Source of the DNA: Aquisediminimonas profunda
GTDB taxonomy: Bacteria; Pseudomonadota; Alphaproteobacteria; Sphingomonadales; Sphingomonadaceae
Direction of reading: 5' to 3'
DNA length: 64,000 nucleotides
Assembly (NCBI RefSeq): GCF_019443285.1
Contig: NZ_CP080327.1
Coordinates: 248,001-312,000 of the forward strand
In this document: positions 20,298 to 28,175 of the stretch, one piece after another
Layout: every line of letters starts with the position of its first letter
How positions within the stretch are numbered: the stretch's first letter is position 1
Translations under genes and position numbers: made by a program
The notes under the pieces: generated by a model
What the model saw: only the letters and a program-made list of their open reading frames with translations
What the model was told of the DNA's origin: nothing
The model's database searches: none

Positions 20298-20693
20298 TCA
20301 GAGTCCCTTCCAGATAATGAGGAGCCAGGTCAGCCCGGTCAGGACAAATGCCCCGATCAGGGTCCCCCAGGCCCAGGCGCGATTGGTCTGCAATTCGAAA
20401 CCCGCGCCAAGATCAAGGACGAAATGGCGCAGCCCGGCGCACAGGTGCAGGAAGAAGGTGAAGGTGAGCGCAACCGCAACGACCTTGCCCGGCCACCAGC
20501 TCGCCCAGCTCATGAACAGATCATAGGCTTCCTTGCTCGTCGACGCGGCAACCAGCCACCAGACCAGAGCCGCCATGCCGACCGTCGCGAGCCCGACCCC
20601 CATTGCGCGGTTGAGAATCGAGACCGCCATATGCGGCCCCCATTTGTAGATACCCAGATGCGGCGAAAGTGGCCGCGCGGATGATCGCGCCAT
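20298..20693 (-). CDS. sdhC: Succinate dehydrogenase cytochrome b556 subunit
   Basis: A 131-residue protein starting with RPLSPHLGIYKW, the conserved SdhC N-terminus, followed by three membrane helices. HLCAGLRHFVLDLG carries the heme b histidine. The ATG at 20693 is preferred over an upstream TTG at 20705. It is the first gene of sdhCDA and is preceded by 171 bp that separate it from the DUF418 gene and should hold the operon promoter. Confidence 0.93.
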   Translation of the reverse strand: MARSSARPLSPHLGIYKWGPHMAVSILNRAMGVGLATVGMAALVWWLVAASTSKEAYDLFMSWASWWPGKVVAVALTFTFFLHLCAGLRHFVLDLGAGFELQTNRAWAWGTLIGAFVLTGLTWLLIIWKGL

Positions 20694-20864
20694 GCGTGCC
20701 CCCAAAGGCTGGTTTCAGACAATGAAAAGGCCTTTAGCGCAATGACCGCGCGGCGCAACCGGTTGGTCGCTCTGCCTGCACCAAAGTTCACAATCGCAAG
20801 GCGAGCGGCTGACCAGTACGCGGAATAGCCGGGCGCAAAGACCGCGAAGCTAGCCGGCTGGCCC

Positions 20865-22199
20865 TCAGGCCAATGCGGCAGTTGGGTTCGACTGGATATT
20901 GTCGCGTCGAAATGCAGGTCGTTCCAGGTAACTCAGTGAGCGCCAGATCCACTCAAAGGGCCCCATCCGGTATCTGAGCATCCACAGGTTGCAGAAGCCG
21001 ATAAGCAAGACATTCACCGCCGTCGCGATGAGCATCAGGTCCGCCCAGCCGAACCGCCCCCACAATCCGAAGCCGAAGCCGGGGAAGAGCAGCCAGCAGC
21101 AGATCAGGGTTTGCCCGACATAGGCCGTCATCGGCATCCGCCCGGGGGCTTTGAACATAGCAAGGATGCGGCGTCCGATTCCCGACTTGAGCACAAGGCA
21201 GATGAGCCCGACATGGCCCAATGTTGTGCCAATGCGGCCATAATCATAGACGGCGGCGCCGATGCTGACCGGGCCGAAATGATGAGCAAGGCGGAAATCC
21301 GCCATCGCCCACTTCACGAAGATGCCAACGGCATAGCCCAATATTGCAAGAGCGACATAGAAACGGGTTGATCGCCCGCCCTGCAGAATGCCCCATTTGA
21401 ACAGGGCCATGCCAATCAGCATTGTGAAGAAAGCCTCCCCGGCAGCAGGGGAAATCAGAGCGCTTAAATTGAACTGATACCAGAATTCCGTCGAATATTG
21501 AAGATTCTCGACATAATCGCCTGCTGTGGCTTTCTTTGCGTCGGGCAACTGCTTGGCTTGATTGGCCCTCTCTTCGACAAGGCCTTTCCAGCGCTTCATA
21601 TCGGCTTGTTCAGTCATGCTCAGCACAGCGCCTGCCGGTCGCGACTGAATCTGCTCCACGCGATCCTGCAATGCCACCTTGTCCAGAACCTTGGGTGTGG
21701 CGATCGCCATGACCAGCATCAGTCCAAGCGCCCCGATCGTGGCCAGAATGCGCGGCGAAAGGCGGCGAAAGGGAAAGACGAACAGTGCTGTCAGACCGTA
21801 AAGGGTCCAGATTTCGCCTGGCCACAGCAAGAGCGTTCCGTGAACCACGCCGAAAGCAACCAGCCAAAGCGCGCGGCGATAATAGACATCGGCCACTTCG
21901 ACTGGACCGTCCTTGGCTGTAGCGCGCAAGGTCAGCAGTATCACGCTTGCCCCGAAAAGAAACTCCAGCAATCCGCGCTGGGTGCCTTCAAGAAAAGCGA
22001 AAACAAGGCGATACGCCCATTGGTCTGCTGCCCCCGCGCTCAACACTTGGGGGTTGTTCCCGCTCGCCGCAAGTGCGGGCCAATTGCCGCCCATGGTCAG
22101 GATGTTGAGATATAAAATCCCCAGGATTGCAATGCCGCGCAAGATATCGAGCGTGACGATGCGATCCCCGTCACGGGTCGGATGCAGGATATTTGTCAT
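20865..22199 (-). CDS. DUF418 domain-containing (YeiB-like) membrane protein
   Basis: A 444-residue polytopic membrane protein. The N-terminal RIVTLDILRGIAILGIL is the conserved D-x-x-R-G-x-A motif that opens YeiB/DUF418 and acyltransferase-3-like proteins. About nine hydrophobic helices follow, and GPFEWIWRSLSYLERP near the C-terminus is the DUF418 signature, similar to GPLEWLWR in homologues. No biochemical role is established for the family; acyl transfer across the membrane is a guess from its relation to heparan-N-acetyltransferase-like proteins. It is a single-gene unit divergent from the SDR gene. Confidence 0.87.
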   Translation of the reverse strand: MTNILHPTRDGDRIVTLDILRGIAILGILYLNILTMGGNWPALAASGNNPQVLSAGAADQWAYRLVFAFLEGTQRGLLEFLFGASVILLTLRATAKDGPVEVADVYYRRALWLVAFGVVHGTLLLWPGEIWTLYGLTALFVFPFRRLSPRILATIGALGLMLVMAIATPKVLDKVALQDRVEQIQSRPAGAVLSMTEQADMKRWKGLVEERANQAKQLPDAKKATAGDYVENLQYSTEFWYQFNLSALISPAAGEAFFTMLIGMALFKWGILQGGRSTRFYVALAILGYAVGIFVKWAMADFRLAHHFGPVSIGAAVYDYGRIGTTLGHVGLICLVLKSGIGRRILAMFKAPGRMPMTAYVGQTLICCWLLFPGFGFGLWGRFGWADLMLIATAVNVLLIGFCNLWMLRYRMGPFEWIWRSLSYLERPAFRRDNIQSNPTAALA

Positions 22200-22337
22200 G
22201 TACGTCCCTGTTTGCCCTCTCGGGACAGGAACACGGCCAGCCTCGCCTTCAGATGCACCAGACCGTCAGAAATCTTGCGATGCTCGGCAATCGGTCCAAC
22301 TCTGGCCCTGTCAGCCCAACTCGGCTAATCAGCAACC

Positions 22338-23021
22338 ATGACCAACATCCTCCTCACCGGCGCGTCGCGCGGGATTGGTGCGGCGATTGCCGCGCGGCTT
22401 TCAGGCGAAGGCATGACCCTTGTCGCCACCAGCAGTGCAGACGGCGATCTTGCCGATCCGGAGACACCTGCCCGGCTCTGGGCTTCGGCGCTTGACCGGC
22501 TTGACGGGCGGATCGACATACTGATCAACAATGCCGGGATTTTCGAGGCCAATCCGCTGGAGAGCGATGACTGGACGGCGAACTGGAACCGCACGATGCA
22601 GGTCAACCTGACAGCCTCGGCCGAACTGTGTCGCGCGGCCGTGCTCCATTGGCAGGCGCGCGGAAGTGGCGGGCGCATCGTCAATATCGCAAGCCGCGCC
22701 GCCCATCGCGGAGACAGCCCGGCGCACTGGCATTATGCCGCATCGAAAGGCGGCATGGTGTCGATGACCAAGACGATCGCCCGCGCCTATGCGGCCCAAG
22801 GGATCTATGCCTTTGCGATCTGCCCCGGCTTCACGATGACGGGCATGGCCGAGGATTATCTCGCCAGCCGCGGCGGGGACAAATTGCTGGCGGACATTCC
22901 GCTCGGCCGCGTGGCGATGCCGGAGGAAGTGGCGGAAATGGCCGCCTTCTGTGCATTGACGGCGCCGCCTTCAATGACGGGGGCGGTGCTTGACGTCAAC
23001 GGTGCGAGCTACGTACGCTAA
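22338..23021 (+). CDS. SDR family NAD(P)-dependent oxidoreductase
   Basis: The 227-residue short-chain dehydrogenase has the Rossmann TGASRGIGAAIA motif at residues 7-18, NNAGIF in the middle, a serine in NIASRAA and the catalytic Y-x-x-x-K in HYAASKGG. The C-terminal AFCALTAPPSMTGAVLDVNG is typical of FabG-like members. The substrate is unknown. Its stop is followed within 15 bp by a palindromic repeat that separates it from the convergent TauE gene. Confidence 0.92.
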   Translation: MTNILLTGASRGIGAAIAARLSGEGMTLVATSSADGDLADPETPARLWASALDRLDGRIDILINNAGIFEANPLESDDWTANWNRTMQVNLTASAELCRAAVLHWQARGSGGRIVNIASRAAHRGDSPAHWHYAASKGGMVSMTKTIARAYAAQGIYAFAICPGFTMTGMAEDYLASRGGDKLLADIPLGRVAMPEEVAEMAAFCALTAPPSMTGAVLDVNGASYVR

Positions 23022-23034
23022 AACAGGTTGGATC

Positions 23035-23114
23035 GTCGCCCCTGCGCAGGCAGGGGCCTGTTTGACGCTTTGTCGAAAAACATTCCCAAGAGGCCCCTGC
23101 CTGCGCAGGGGCGA
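23035..23114. repeat. Palindromic repeat pair (REP-like) between convergent genes
   Basis: GTCGCCCCTGCGCAGGCAGG (23035-23054, continuing GGCC) is followed 33 bp later by an inverted copy, GGCCCCTGCCTGCGCAGGGG (23092-23111). Each arm also contains an internal palindrome, CCTGCGCAGG. A related single copy occurs at 26661-26687. The position between convergent genes fits a bidirectional terminator or a dispersed REP element. Confidence 0.8.
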
Positions 23115-23127
23115 TGTCGCAATAAAT

Positions 23128-23862
23128 CTAGCGCAGAAACAACACAATCGAGAGGACGACACCGATCAGCACGATCGTGATGCGGAGCAGTTTTTCATTG
23201 ATCCGGTTCAACACCATATTGCCGATTGCGCCGCCCAGCATTGCCCCGGCGCCAAGCACAACCGCTTTCAGCCAGACCACTTCCGGCGAAAAGAGGAACA
23301 GGCCGAGCGCCGCGACATTGATGATCGCGGCCAGAACATTCTTGGTGGCACTCGCCGCGCGGATCGCAAGCCCGGCCGCTGTCAGCACCGTCACGAGGAT
23401 GATGCCGTTACCGCCACCGAAATAGCCGCCATAGATTGAGCTGAGGAACAGCCCGACCCCGGAAAGGAGCGGAGCGAGGGGCGCCCGCGGCTCCTTCGGT
23501 TTCGGGCCGAAGCTACCCCAGGCAAACAGTGCCGTTGCCGCAAGGATCAGCCAGGGGACCATGTCGGCAAAGACCCTGGTCGGGGTCAGCAGGATCAGCT
23601 GCGCGCCGACCAGCCCGCCCGCGATCGAAATCGCCAGCATGACCCAGACCGGCATTCCGGGCACGCCCTGGACCGCCTTGCGACCGCCCCAGCCTGTCGT
23701 GACTTGCCCGACAGAGAGAGCGACCGTCGACGTGATGTTGGCAACCCGCGCATCAAGGCCAGTGAAGATCAGGGCTGGCAGGGTGATGAACGAGCCGCCG
23801 CCCGCCACGGCATTCTGGATGCCTGCCCAGATGCCCGCCAATGCCAATAAGCCCCAGATCAT
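23128..23862 (-). CDS. Sulfite exporter TauE/SafE (TSUP) family permease
   Basis: A 244-residue inner-membrane protein with about eight hydrophobic helices in two halves. NAVAGGGSFITLPAL near the N-terminus and SSIYGGYFGGGNGIILV in the second half are the repeated G-G-G-x-x motifs of the TSUP family, whose members move sulfite, sulfonates or other small anions. The ATG at 23862 starts directly before the first helix. The transported substrate cannot be named; the gene is divergent from prmA, 55 bp away. Confidence 0.9.
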   Translation of the reverse strand: MIWGLLALAGIWAGIQNAVAGGGSFITLPALIFTGLDARVANITSTVALSVGQVTTGWGGRKAVQGVPGMPVWVMLAISIAGGLVGAQLILLTPTRVFADMVPWLILAATALFAWGSFGPKPKEPRAPLAPLLSGVGLFLSSIYGGYFGGGNGIILVTVLTAAGLAIRAASATKNVLAAIINVAALGLFLFSPEVVWLKAVVLGAGAMLGGAIGNMVLNRINEKLLRITIVLIGVVLSIVLFLR

Positions 23863-23917
23863 GGAACGGCGCCTATGGCATTCCCTCAAGGGCAACAAGT
23901 CCGTAATGGGGCACGCC

Positions 23918-24898
23918 ATGTCGAACAGCTGGAAACTGACCCTACCCTGCACCCGCGCCGAAGCCGAGGCGCTCGATGCGGATATCACCCCGCTCGCGCT
24001 GCTGGAGCCGCCGCCGTCGCTTGTCGTGCGCGAGCCAGACGAGGCCCGGCCCGACCATTGGGAACTCAATGCCTATTTCGAAGGCAAGCCAGACACGGCG
24101 AGCATTGCGCTCATCCAGTCACTCATCCCGAGTGCCGCGAAGGCACGGCCCAAGCTTGAAAATCTGCCGGATGAGGACTGGCTGACGATCAGTCAGGCCG
24201 GGCTCGAGCCGGTGCATGCCGGGCGCTTCTATGTCCATACATCCGCCCATGACGCACCCCCGCCTCCGGGGGCGAGGGCCTTCCTGATCGAGGCGAGCCA
24301 AGCCTTTGGGACAGGCGGGCATGAAACCACGCATGGCTGCCTCGAGATGCTCGACCGGATGAAGTCCCACGGCCTCCGCTTCGATCATATCGCGGATATC
24401 GGCACGGGAACGGGGCTGCTCGCCTTTGCCGCGTGCCACCTCTGGCCGCGCGCCAGATTGACGGCCTCCGACATCGATCCGGTGAGCATCGACGTCACGG
24501 CCGAAAATGCGTCCGTCAATGGCGTGCCCCTTGGCTTGGGGCGGGGGCAAGTCGCGCTGTGCGTCGCGCCGGGGACTGATCATGAATTGATCCTCCAGCG
24601 CGCGCCCTATGACCTGGTGATTGCCAACATCCTGGCGGGGCCCCTGATCGAACTCGCTCCGGCGCTCTCCGCAATCCTGCGGGACGGGGGCTCGCTCATC
24701 CTGGCCGGGCTTCTGGCAGGGCAGACCGACGCCGTGGCCGCGGCCTATCGCGCACACGGGTTGCGACTGGCGGAGCGGCAGGATCGCGGCGAATGGCCCT
24801 GCCTGCGTCTGACCAAGCGCAGCCGCTTCGGCTGGCAACGTCCGATTCGCAGCACCGGACGAACGAGCCAGCCGCCGGGCGATTTCGGCAGCTGGTAG
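23918..24898 (+). CDS. prmA: Ribosomal protein L11 methyltransferase
   Basis: The 326-residue SAM-dependent enzyme trimethylates ribosomal protein L11. The C-terminal domain has FGTGGHETTHGCLEML, DIGTGTGLLAFAA (SAM motif I), a TASDIDPVSIDVTAENA block, and ANILAGPLIELAP, which matches the N-I-L-A-x-P-L motif of PrmA. The N-terminal half is the L11-binding domain. The ATG at 23918 is used, with an in-frame ATG 12 nt upstream. The C-terminal tail after KRSRFGW is about 20 residues longer than the usual end. Confidence 0.93.
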   Translation: MSNSWKLTLPCTRAEAEALDADITPLALLEPPPSLVVREPDEARPDHWELNAYFEGKPDTASIALIQSLIPSAAKARPKLENLPDEDWLTISQAGLEPVHAGRFYVHTSAHDAPPPPGARAFLIEASQAFGTGGHETTHGCLEMLDRMKSHGLRFDHIADIGTGTGLLAFAACHLWPRARLTASDIDPVSIDVTAENASVNGVPLGLGRGQVALCVAPGTDHELILQRAPYDLVIANILAGPLIELAPALSAILRDGGSLILAGLLAGQTDAVAAAYRAHGLRLAERQDRGEWPCLRLTKRSRFGWQRPIRSTGRTSQPPGDFGSW

Positions 24899-24951
24899 GG
24901 GCTGCCCGTTCCCGCGACGCAGGCGCCTGAGCGAAGCACGCGCGGCGCCCT

Positions 24952-25113
24952 TCAGGAAGTCCCGCAAAGGCCGATTGTTTCGCGAACATTGGTGAAAGGA
25001 TTTTGCCACGCTATGGAGGTGCAGCGGCGCATCGGGAGGCCGCTCCAGTCCGGATTGTTGAAGAATTCCGCGTTGACCGTTGGGGCAGCGTACAGCAGGG
25101 CTTTGCAGATCAT
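24952..25113 (-). CDS. Possible small protein of unknown function (53 aa)
   Basis: A 53-codon ORF encodes a protein with AEFFNNPDWSGLPMRRC and NPFTNVRETIGLCGTS. It has three cysteines, no membrane segment and no clear ribosome binding site. It lies divergent to the PLP decarboxylase in an otherwise empty 256-bp gap. It may be spurious. Confidence 0.22.
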   Translation of the reverse strand: MICKALLYAAPTVNAEFFNNPDWSGLPMRRCTSIAWQNPFTNVRETIGLCGTS

Positions 25114-25154
25114 GCCGAGGTCGCCCTGCGTCTCGGTGCCTGAAGGAGGATGGA

Positions 25155-26609
25155 ATGACACTGGATCCGCATGATTGGGGTGCCGTACATGCAACGGCGC
25201 GGCGGATGGTCTATGACATGCTGCACTGGCAGGAAACGGTCAGAGAGCGTGCGCCCTGGCAGCCCGTGCCCCAGGACGTGAAGGACCGGCTTGATGAACC
25301 GGTTCCCCATGCCGGGTTGCCTCTCGACGAGGTCTATGACGCGTTTGTCCGAGACATACTGCCCTATCCGACGGGCAATGTTCATCCTCGTTTCTGGGGC
25401 TGGGTTATGGGCACAGGCTCCCCGACGGGAATGCTGGCCGAAATGTTGGCAGCGGGCATGAATGCCCATCTGGCGGGCTATGACCAGTCTGCGTCCCTCA
25501 TCGAGAAGAAGGTATTATCCTGGCTCACGGAATTGATGGGCTTTCCTGAAACCGCCAGTGGCGTTCTGGTGAGCGGCGGCACCGCCGCCAATCTGAACGG
25601 TCTTTTGGCGGCTCGTGTGGCAAAGGCAGGCTGGAATATACGCGAAGAGGGGCTCCACGCCGGACCACCGCTGGTTGTCTATGGCAGCAGTGAGACACAC
25701 AGCTGGGCGCGCAAGGCGTGCGAAACCATGGGCATGGGGCGCAAGGCCTTCAACGCGATTGCGGTCGATACCGAGTATCGGCTCGATCTTGCGGCTTGCC
25801 GATCCGCGATCCTGACGGACATCGCGTCGGGGCTGCGGCCAATCGCCATCATCGGCAATGCCGGTACCGTCAATACAGCGGCCGTGGATGATCTTAACGG
25901 GATCCGGACATTGGCCGATGAATTCGGGTTGTGGTTTCACGTGGATGGCGCCTTTGGATCAATGGCAGCCTGGTCGGCCAGTCGCGATCTTGTTGCTGGC
26001 CAAGAGCTAGCCGATTCGATTGCGTTCGATCTGCACAAATGGGGATACATGCCTTATGAAGTCGGGGTAGTGCTTACCCGCGATAGCGAAGCCCAGCTGG
26101 CCGCTTTTCAGCCAGTCGCGGGCACGGCGGCCTATTTGCAATCGTCGCAAAAGGGCATTTCGGCCGATACAACCTATTTTGCAGATCGCGGATTGCAGCT
26201 TTCGCGCGGATTCCGTGCACTCAAAGTCTGGATGTCGATGAAGGAGCAAGGCGCTGACCGCATCGGGCACGCGATTCAGGACAACATTGACCAGGCGCAC
26301 TACCTTGGCCGGCGGGTCGAAGCCACCGCCGCGCTGGAGCTGCTCGCCCCTGTCTCGATGAACATCGTGTGCTTTCGCTATGCGCCAGAAGGAGTGCCGG
26401 AGGCGCGACTAAACCTGCTCAATCAAGCAATCCTGACCGAACTGCAGGTGCGTGGCATTGCCGTCCCATCGCAGACGGTTCTGGCCAATCGCTTCGCAAT
26501 CCGTGTCTGCATTTCGAATCATCGAACCGAACTCGATGATCTCGATGCTCTGGTCGATGCAGTGTTGGAGATCGGTGCAGAGCTTGCGGCTGGTCAGGAT
26601 TTGCCTTGA
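25155..26609 (+). CDS. PLP-dependent group II (aromatic-L-amino-acid-type) decarboxylase
   Basis: The 484-residue protein is a fold-type I amino-acid decarboxylase. The PLP lysine lies in DLHKWGYMPYEVG, the cofactor aspartate in HVDGAFGSM, and VSGGTAANLNGL and SSETHSWARKA form the phosphate and stacking sites. The N-terminal region, with PHAGLPLDEVY and HPRFWGWVMGTGSP, resembles aromatic-L-amino-acid decarboxylases more than glutamate decarboxylases. An AAGGAGG ribosome binding site lies before the ATG at 25155. Substrate specificity cannot be read from the sequence. It is convergent with phhA, which makes tyrosine, so aromatic amine formation is a possibility. Confidence 0.9.
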   Translation: MTLDPHDWGAVHATARRMVYDMLHWQETVRERAPWQPVPQDVKDRLDEPVPHAGLPLDEVYDAFVRDILPYPTGNVHPRFWGWVMGTGSPTGMLAEMLAAGMNAHLAGYDQSASLIEKKVLSWLTELMGFPETASGVLVSGGTAANLNGLLAARVAKAGWNIREEGLHAGPPLVVYGSSETHSWARKACETMGMGRKAFNAIAVDTEYRLDLAACRSAILTDIASGLRPIAIIGNAGTVNTAAVDDLNGIRTLADEFGLWFHVDGAFGSMAAWSASRDLVAGQELADSIAFDLHKWGYMPYEVGVVLTRDSEAQLAAFQPVAGTAAYLQSSQKGISADTTYFADRGLQLSRGFRALKVWMSMKEQGADRIGHAIQDNIDQAHYLGRRVEATAALELLAPVSMNIVCFRYAPEGVPEARLNLLNQAILTELQVRGIAVPSQTVLANRFAIRVCISNHRTELDDLDALVDAVLEIGAELAAGQDLP

Positions 26610-26660
26610 GGGTTGCCTGGGATCGCACGACCTGGTCGCCTAGTCGCCCGGCCCTCGCAA

Positions 26661-26687
26661 GGGGCCCTGCCTGCGCAGGGGCGACGA
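26661..26687. repeat. Single copy of the palindromic REP-like repeat
   Basis: GGGGCCCTGCCTGCGCAGGG, continuing GCGACGA, matches the repeat arms at 23035-23114 apart from a one-base change. Again it lies between two convergent genes, here the decarboxylase and phhA. Confidence 0.75.
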
Positions 26688-26691
26688 CCAA

Positions 26692-27555
26692 TTACGCCGC
26701 TTTGACCTTGGCATAGTCTTGCGTTCCACGCGTGATCACCCGATCATCGGGCAATATGTCCGCAATCGCGATATCGGGCAGGGATTCCAGGCGGTCATAG
26801 AGCGGGCCAAAATCCGTCTCGACCGTGACCTTGAGCAAATGTTCGAGACTGGGGATGACAAAATAATTCTGCTGGAAATCGTCGATCCGGTATTCTGTCC
26901 GCATCATCCTTAACAGGTCGAAGCCGATCCGGTTGGGGCTCGGGCTATCAAGCGCAAAGACGCTTTCGCCATAGCTGGACACAATTCCCGCACCGTAGAT
27001 GCGCAAGGCGCCCGCTTCCTCGATCAGGCCGAATTCGACCGTATACCAATAGAGCCGCGCCAGCTTGTGCAGCGCGCCGAAGCCCAGCGAGCGCAGCCCG
27101 CCCTTGCCATAGGCGACCATATAATCCGCAAACACCGGGTCGGCGAGCATCGGGACATGTCCGAACACGTCATGGAAGACGTCCGGTTCCTTAAGATAAT
27201 CGAGCTGGTCGGGGCGACGGATGAAATTGCCCGCCGGGAAGCGACGGTTGGCAAGATGATTGAAAAACACGTCGTCGGGAACCAGGCCCGGCACGGCTAC
27301 GACCTGCCACCCCGTAGCGGCCATCAGGGTTGCATTGAGCTCTCGATAATCGGGAATGCCCGGGCGGCTAAGCTTCAGGACATCGATCCCGCGCAGGAAC
27401 GCACTTGCCGCACGACCCGGCAACATCGCGCACTGACGCGCGAACAGCCGATCCCACATGGCGTGCTCATCAGCGCTGAACGCATCCCAGTCCTGCGGGA
27501 TCGTCCAGTCGGGCGCGGCTCCGGGCGGCGGCACATCATGGACATGTTCAAACAT
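26692..27555 (-). CDS. phhA: Phenylalanine 4-monooxygenase
   Basis: The 287-residue enzyme hydroxylates phenylalanine to tyrosine with non-heme iron and tetrahydrobiopterin. The iron ligands are the two histidines of FHDVFGHVP and the glutamate in YWYTVEFGL. RRPDQLDYLKEPDVF and GAGIVSSYGES are further family blocks. It lacks the N-terminal ACT domain of animal enzymes, as is normal for bacterial PhhA. No phhB or Lrp/AsnC-type regulator, often adjacent in proteobacteria, is seen here. Confidence 0.96.
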   Translation of the reverse strand: MFEHVHDVPPPGAAPDWTIPQDWDAFSADEHAMWDRLFARQCAMLPGRAASAFLRGIDVLKLSRPGIPDYRELNATLMAATGWQVVAVPGLVPDDVFFNHLANRRFPAGNFIRRPDQLDYLKEPDVFHDVFGHVPMLADPVFADYMVAYGKGGLRSLGFGALHKLARLYWYTVEFGLIEEAGALRIYGAGIVSSYGESVFALDSPSPNRIGFDLLRMMRTEYRIDDFQQNYFVIPSLEHLLKVTVETDFGPLYDRLESLPDIAIADILPDDRVITRGTQDYAKVKAA

Positions 27556-27720
27556 GGGCAGAGACTACCAGTCTCATGTCATTGCGTCCATCCGCATGAC
27601 CATTCCATACAAGACTCCCCGGGTCCGATATGTTAACCGGTCACATGCAAAACAGAGGCTGTGATGAGAAGCACAGCCCGAGGGCTCTTCCCTGCGCTAT
27701 GCAGGCCCGAGGAGATGACG

Positions 27721-28149
27721 ATGCGATCGATCTATACTTTAATCCTGTCGGCTACCCTGTGCAGCGTCGAACCATTCGGTGCGGCATTGGCCAAGCAGGC
27801 TTCGACAGAGGTTGAGACCCCAGCCACTGCAAACGCAGCGACGATCATGGCCTACAAGCGCGATCCGTTGGCCATCTATGACGACACGGGCAGCAAGCTG
27901 CGCGACATTCCCCAAAAGGACATGCCGAAGGCCCAGTCACCCGCTGCACGCGTTGTTGGCACGAAGCCGGGATTTGTTGCCATCATGCTTGCGGGCAAGC
28001 CGGTGTGGCTGCGTCTCACGATGGTTGACTATGTGGGTGATCTGCCGACGCCCCCGTGTGACAAGGTTGCCGTGCAAATGGCCATGAACGAGGAAGAAGG
28101 GGTCGAACGATCGCTCGGCCTGGGCTGCGGCAAGCCAAAGGCAAAATAG
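27721..28149 (+). CDS. Exported protein with SH3-like features, unknown function
   Basis: A 142-residue protein with a signal peptide ending near ALAKQ (residue about 26). The mature part contains DPLAIYDDTGSKLRDIPQ and PGFVAIMLAGKPVWLRLTMVD, a spacing of short strands that resembles a divergent bacterial SH3 domain; this is a weak structural guess. The two cysteines, in PPCDK and GLGCGK, could form a disulfide in the periplasm. The ATG at 27721 is chosen because GAGGAG precedes it by 6 nt. It is 26 bp ahead of the M48 protease gene and probably co-transcribed with it. Confidence 0.75.
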   Translation: MRSIYTLILSATLCSVEPFGAALAKQASTEVETPATANAATIMAYKRDPLAIYDDTGSKLRDIPQKDMPKAQSPAARVVGTKPGFVAIMLAGKPVWLRLTMVDYVGDLPTPPCDKVAVQMAMNEEEGVERSLGLGCGKPKAK

Positions 28150-28175
28150 GCCGTGATCATGCGCAAGGAATGACG

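Noticed and set aside
24119-25009. Minus-strand ORF opposite prmA
   Set aside because: It overlaps prmA almost fully and has no recognisable domain.
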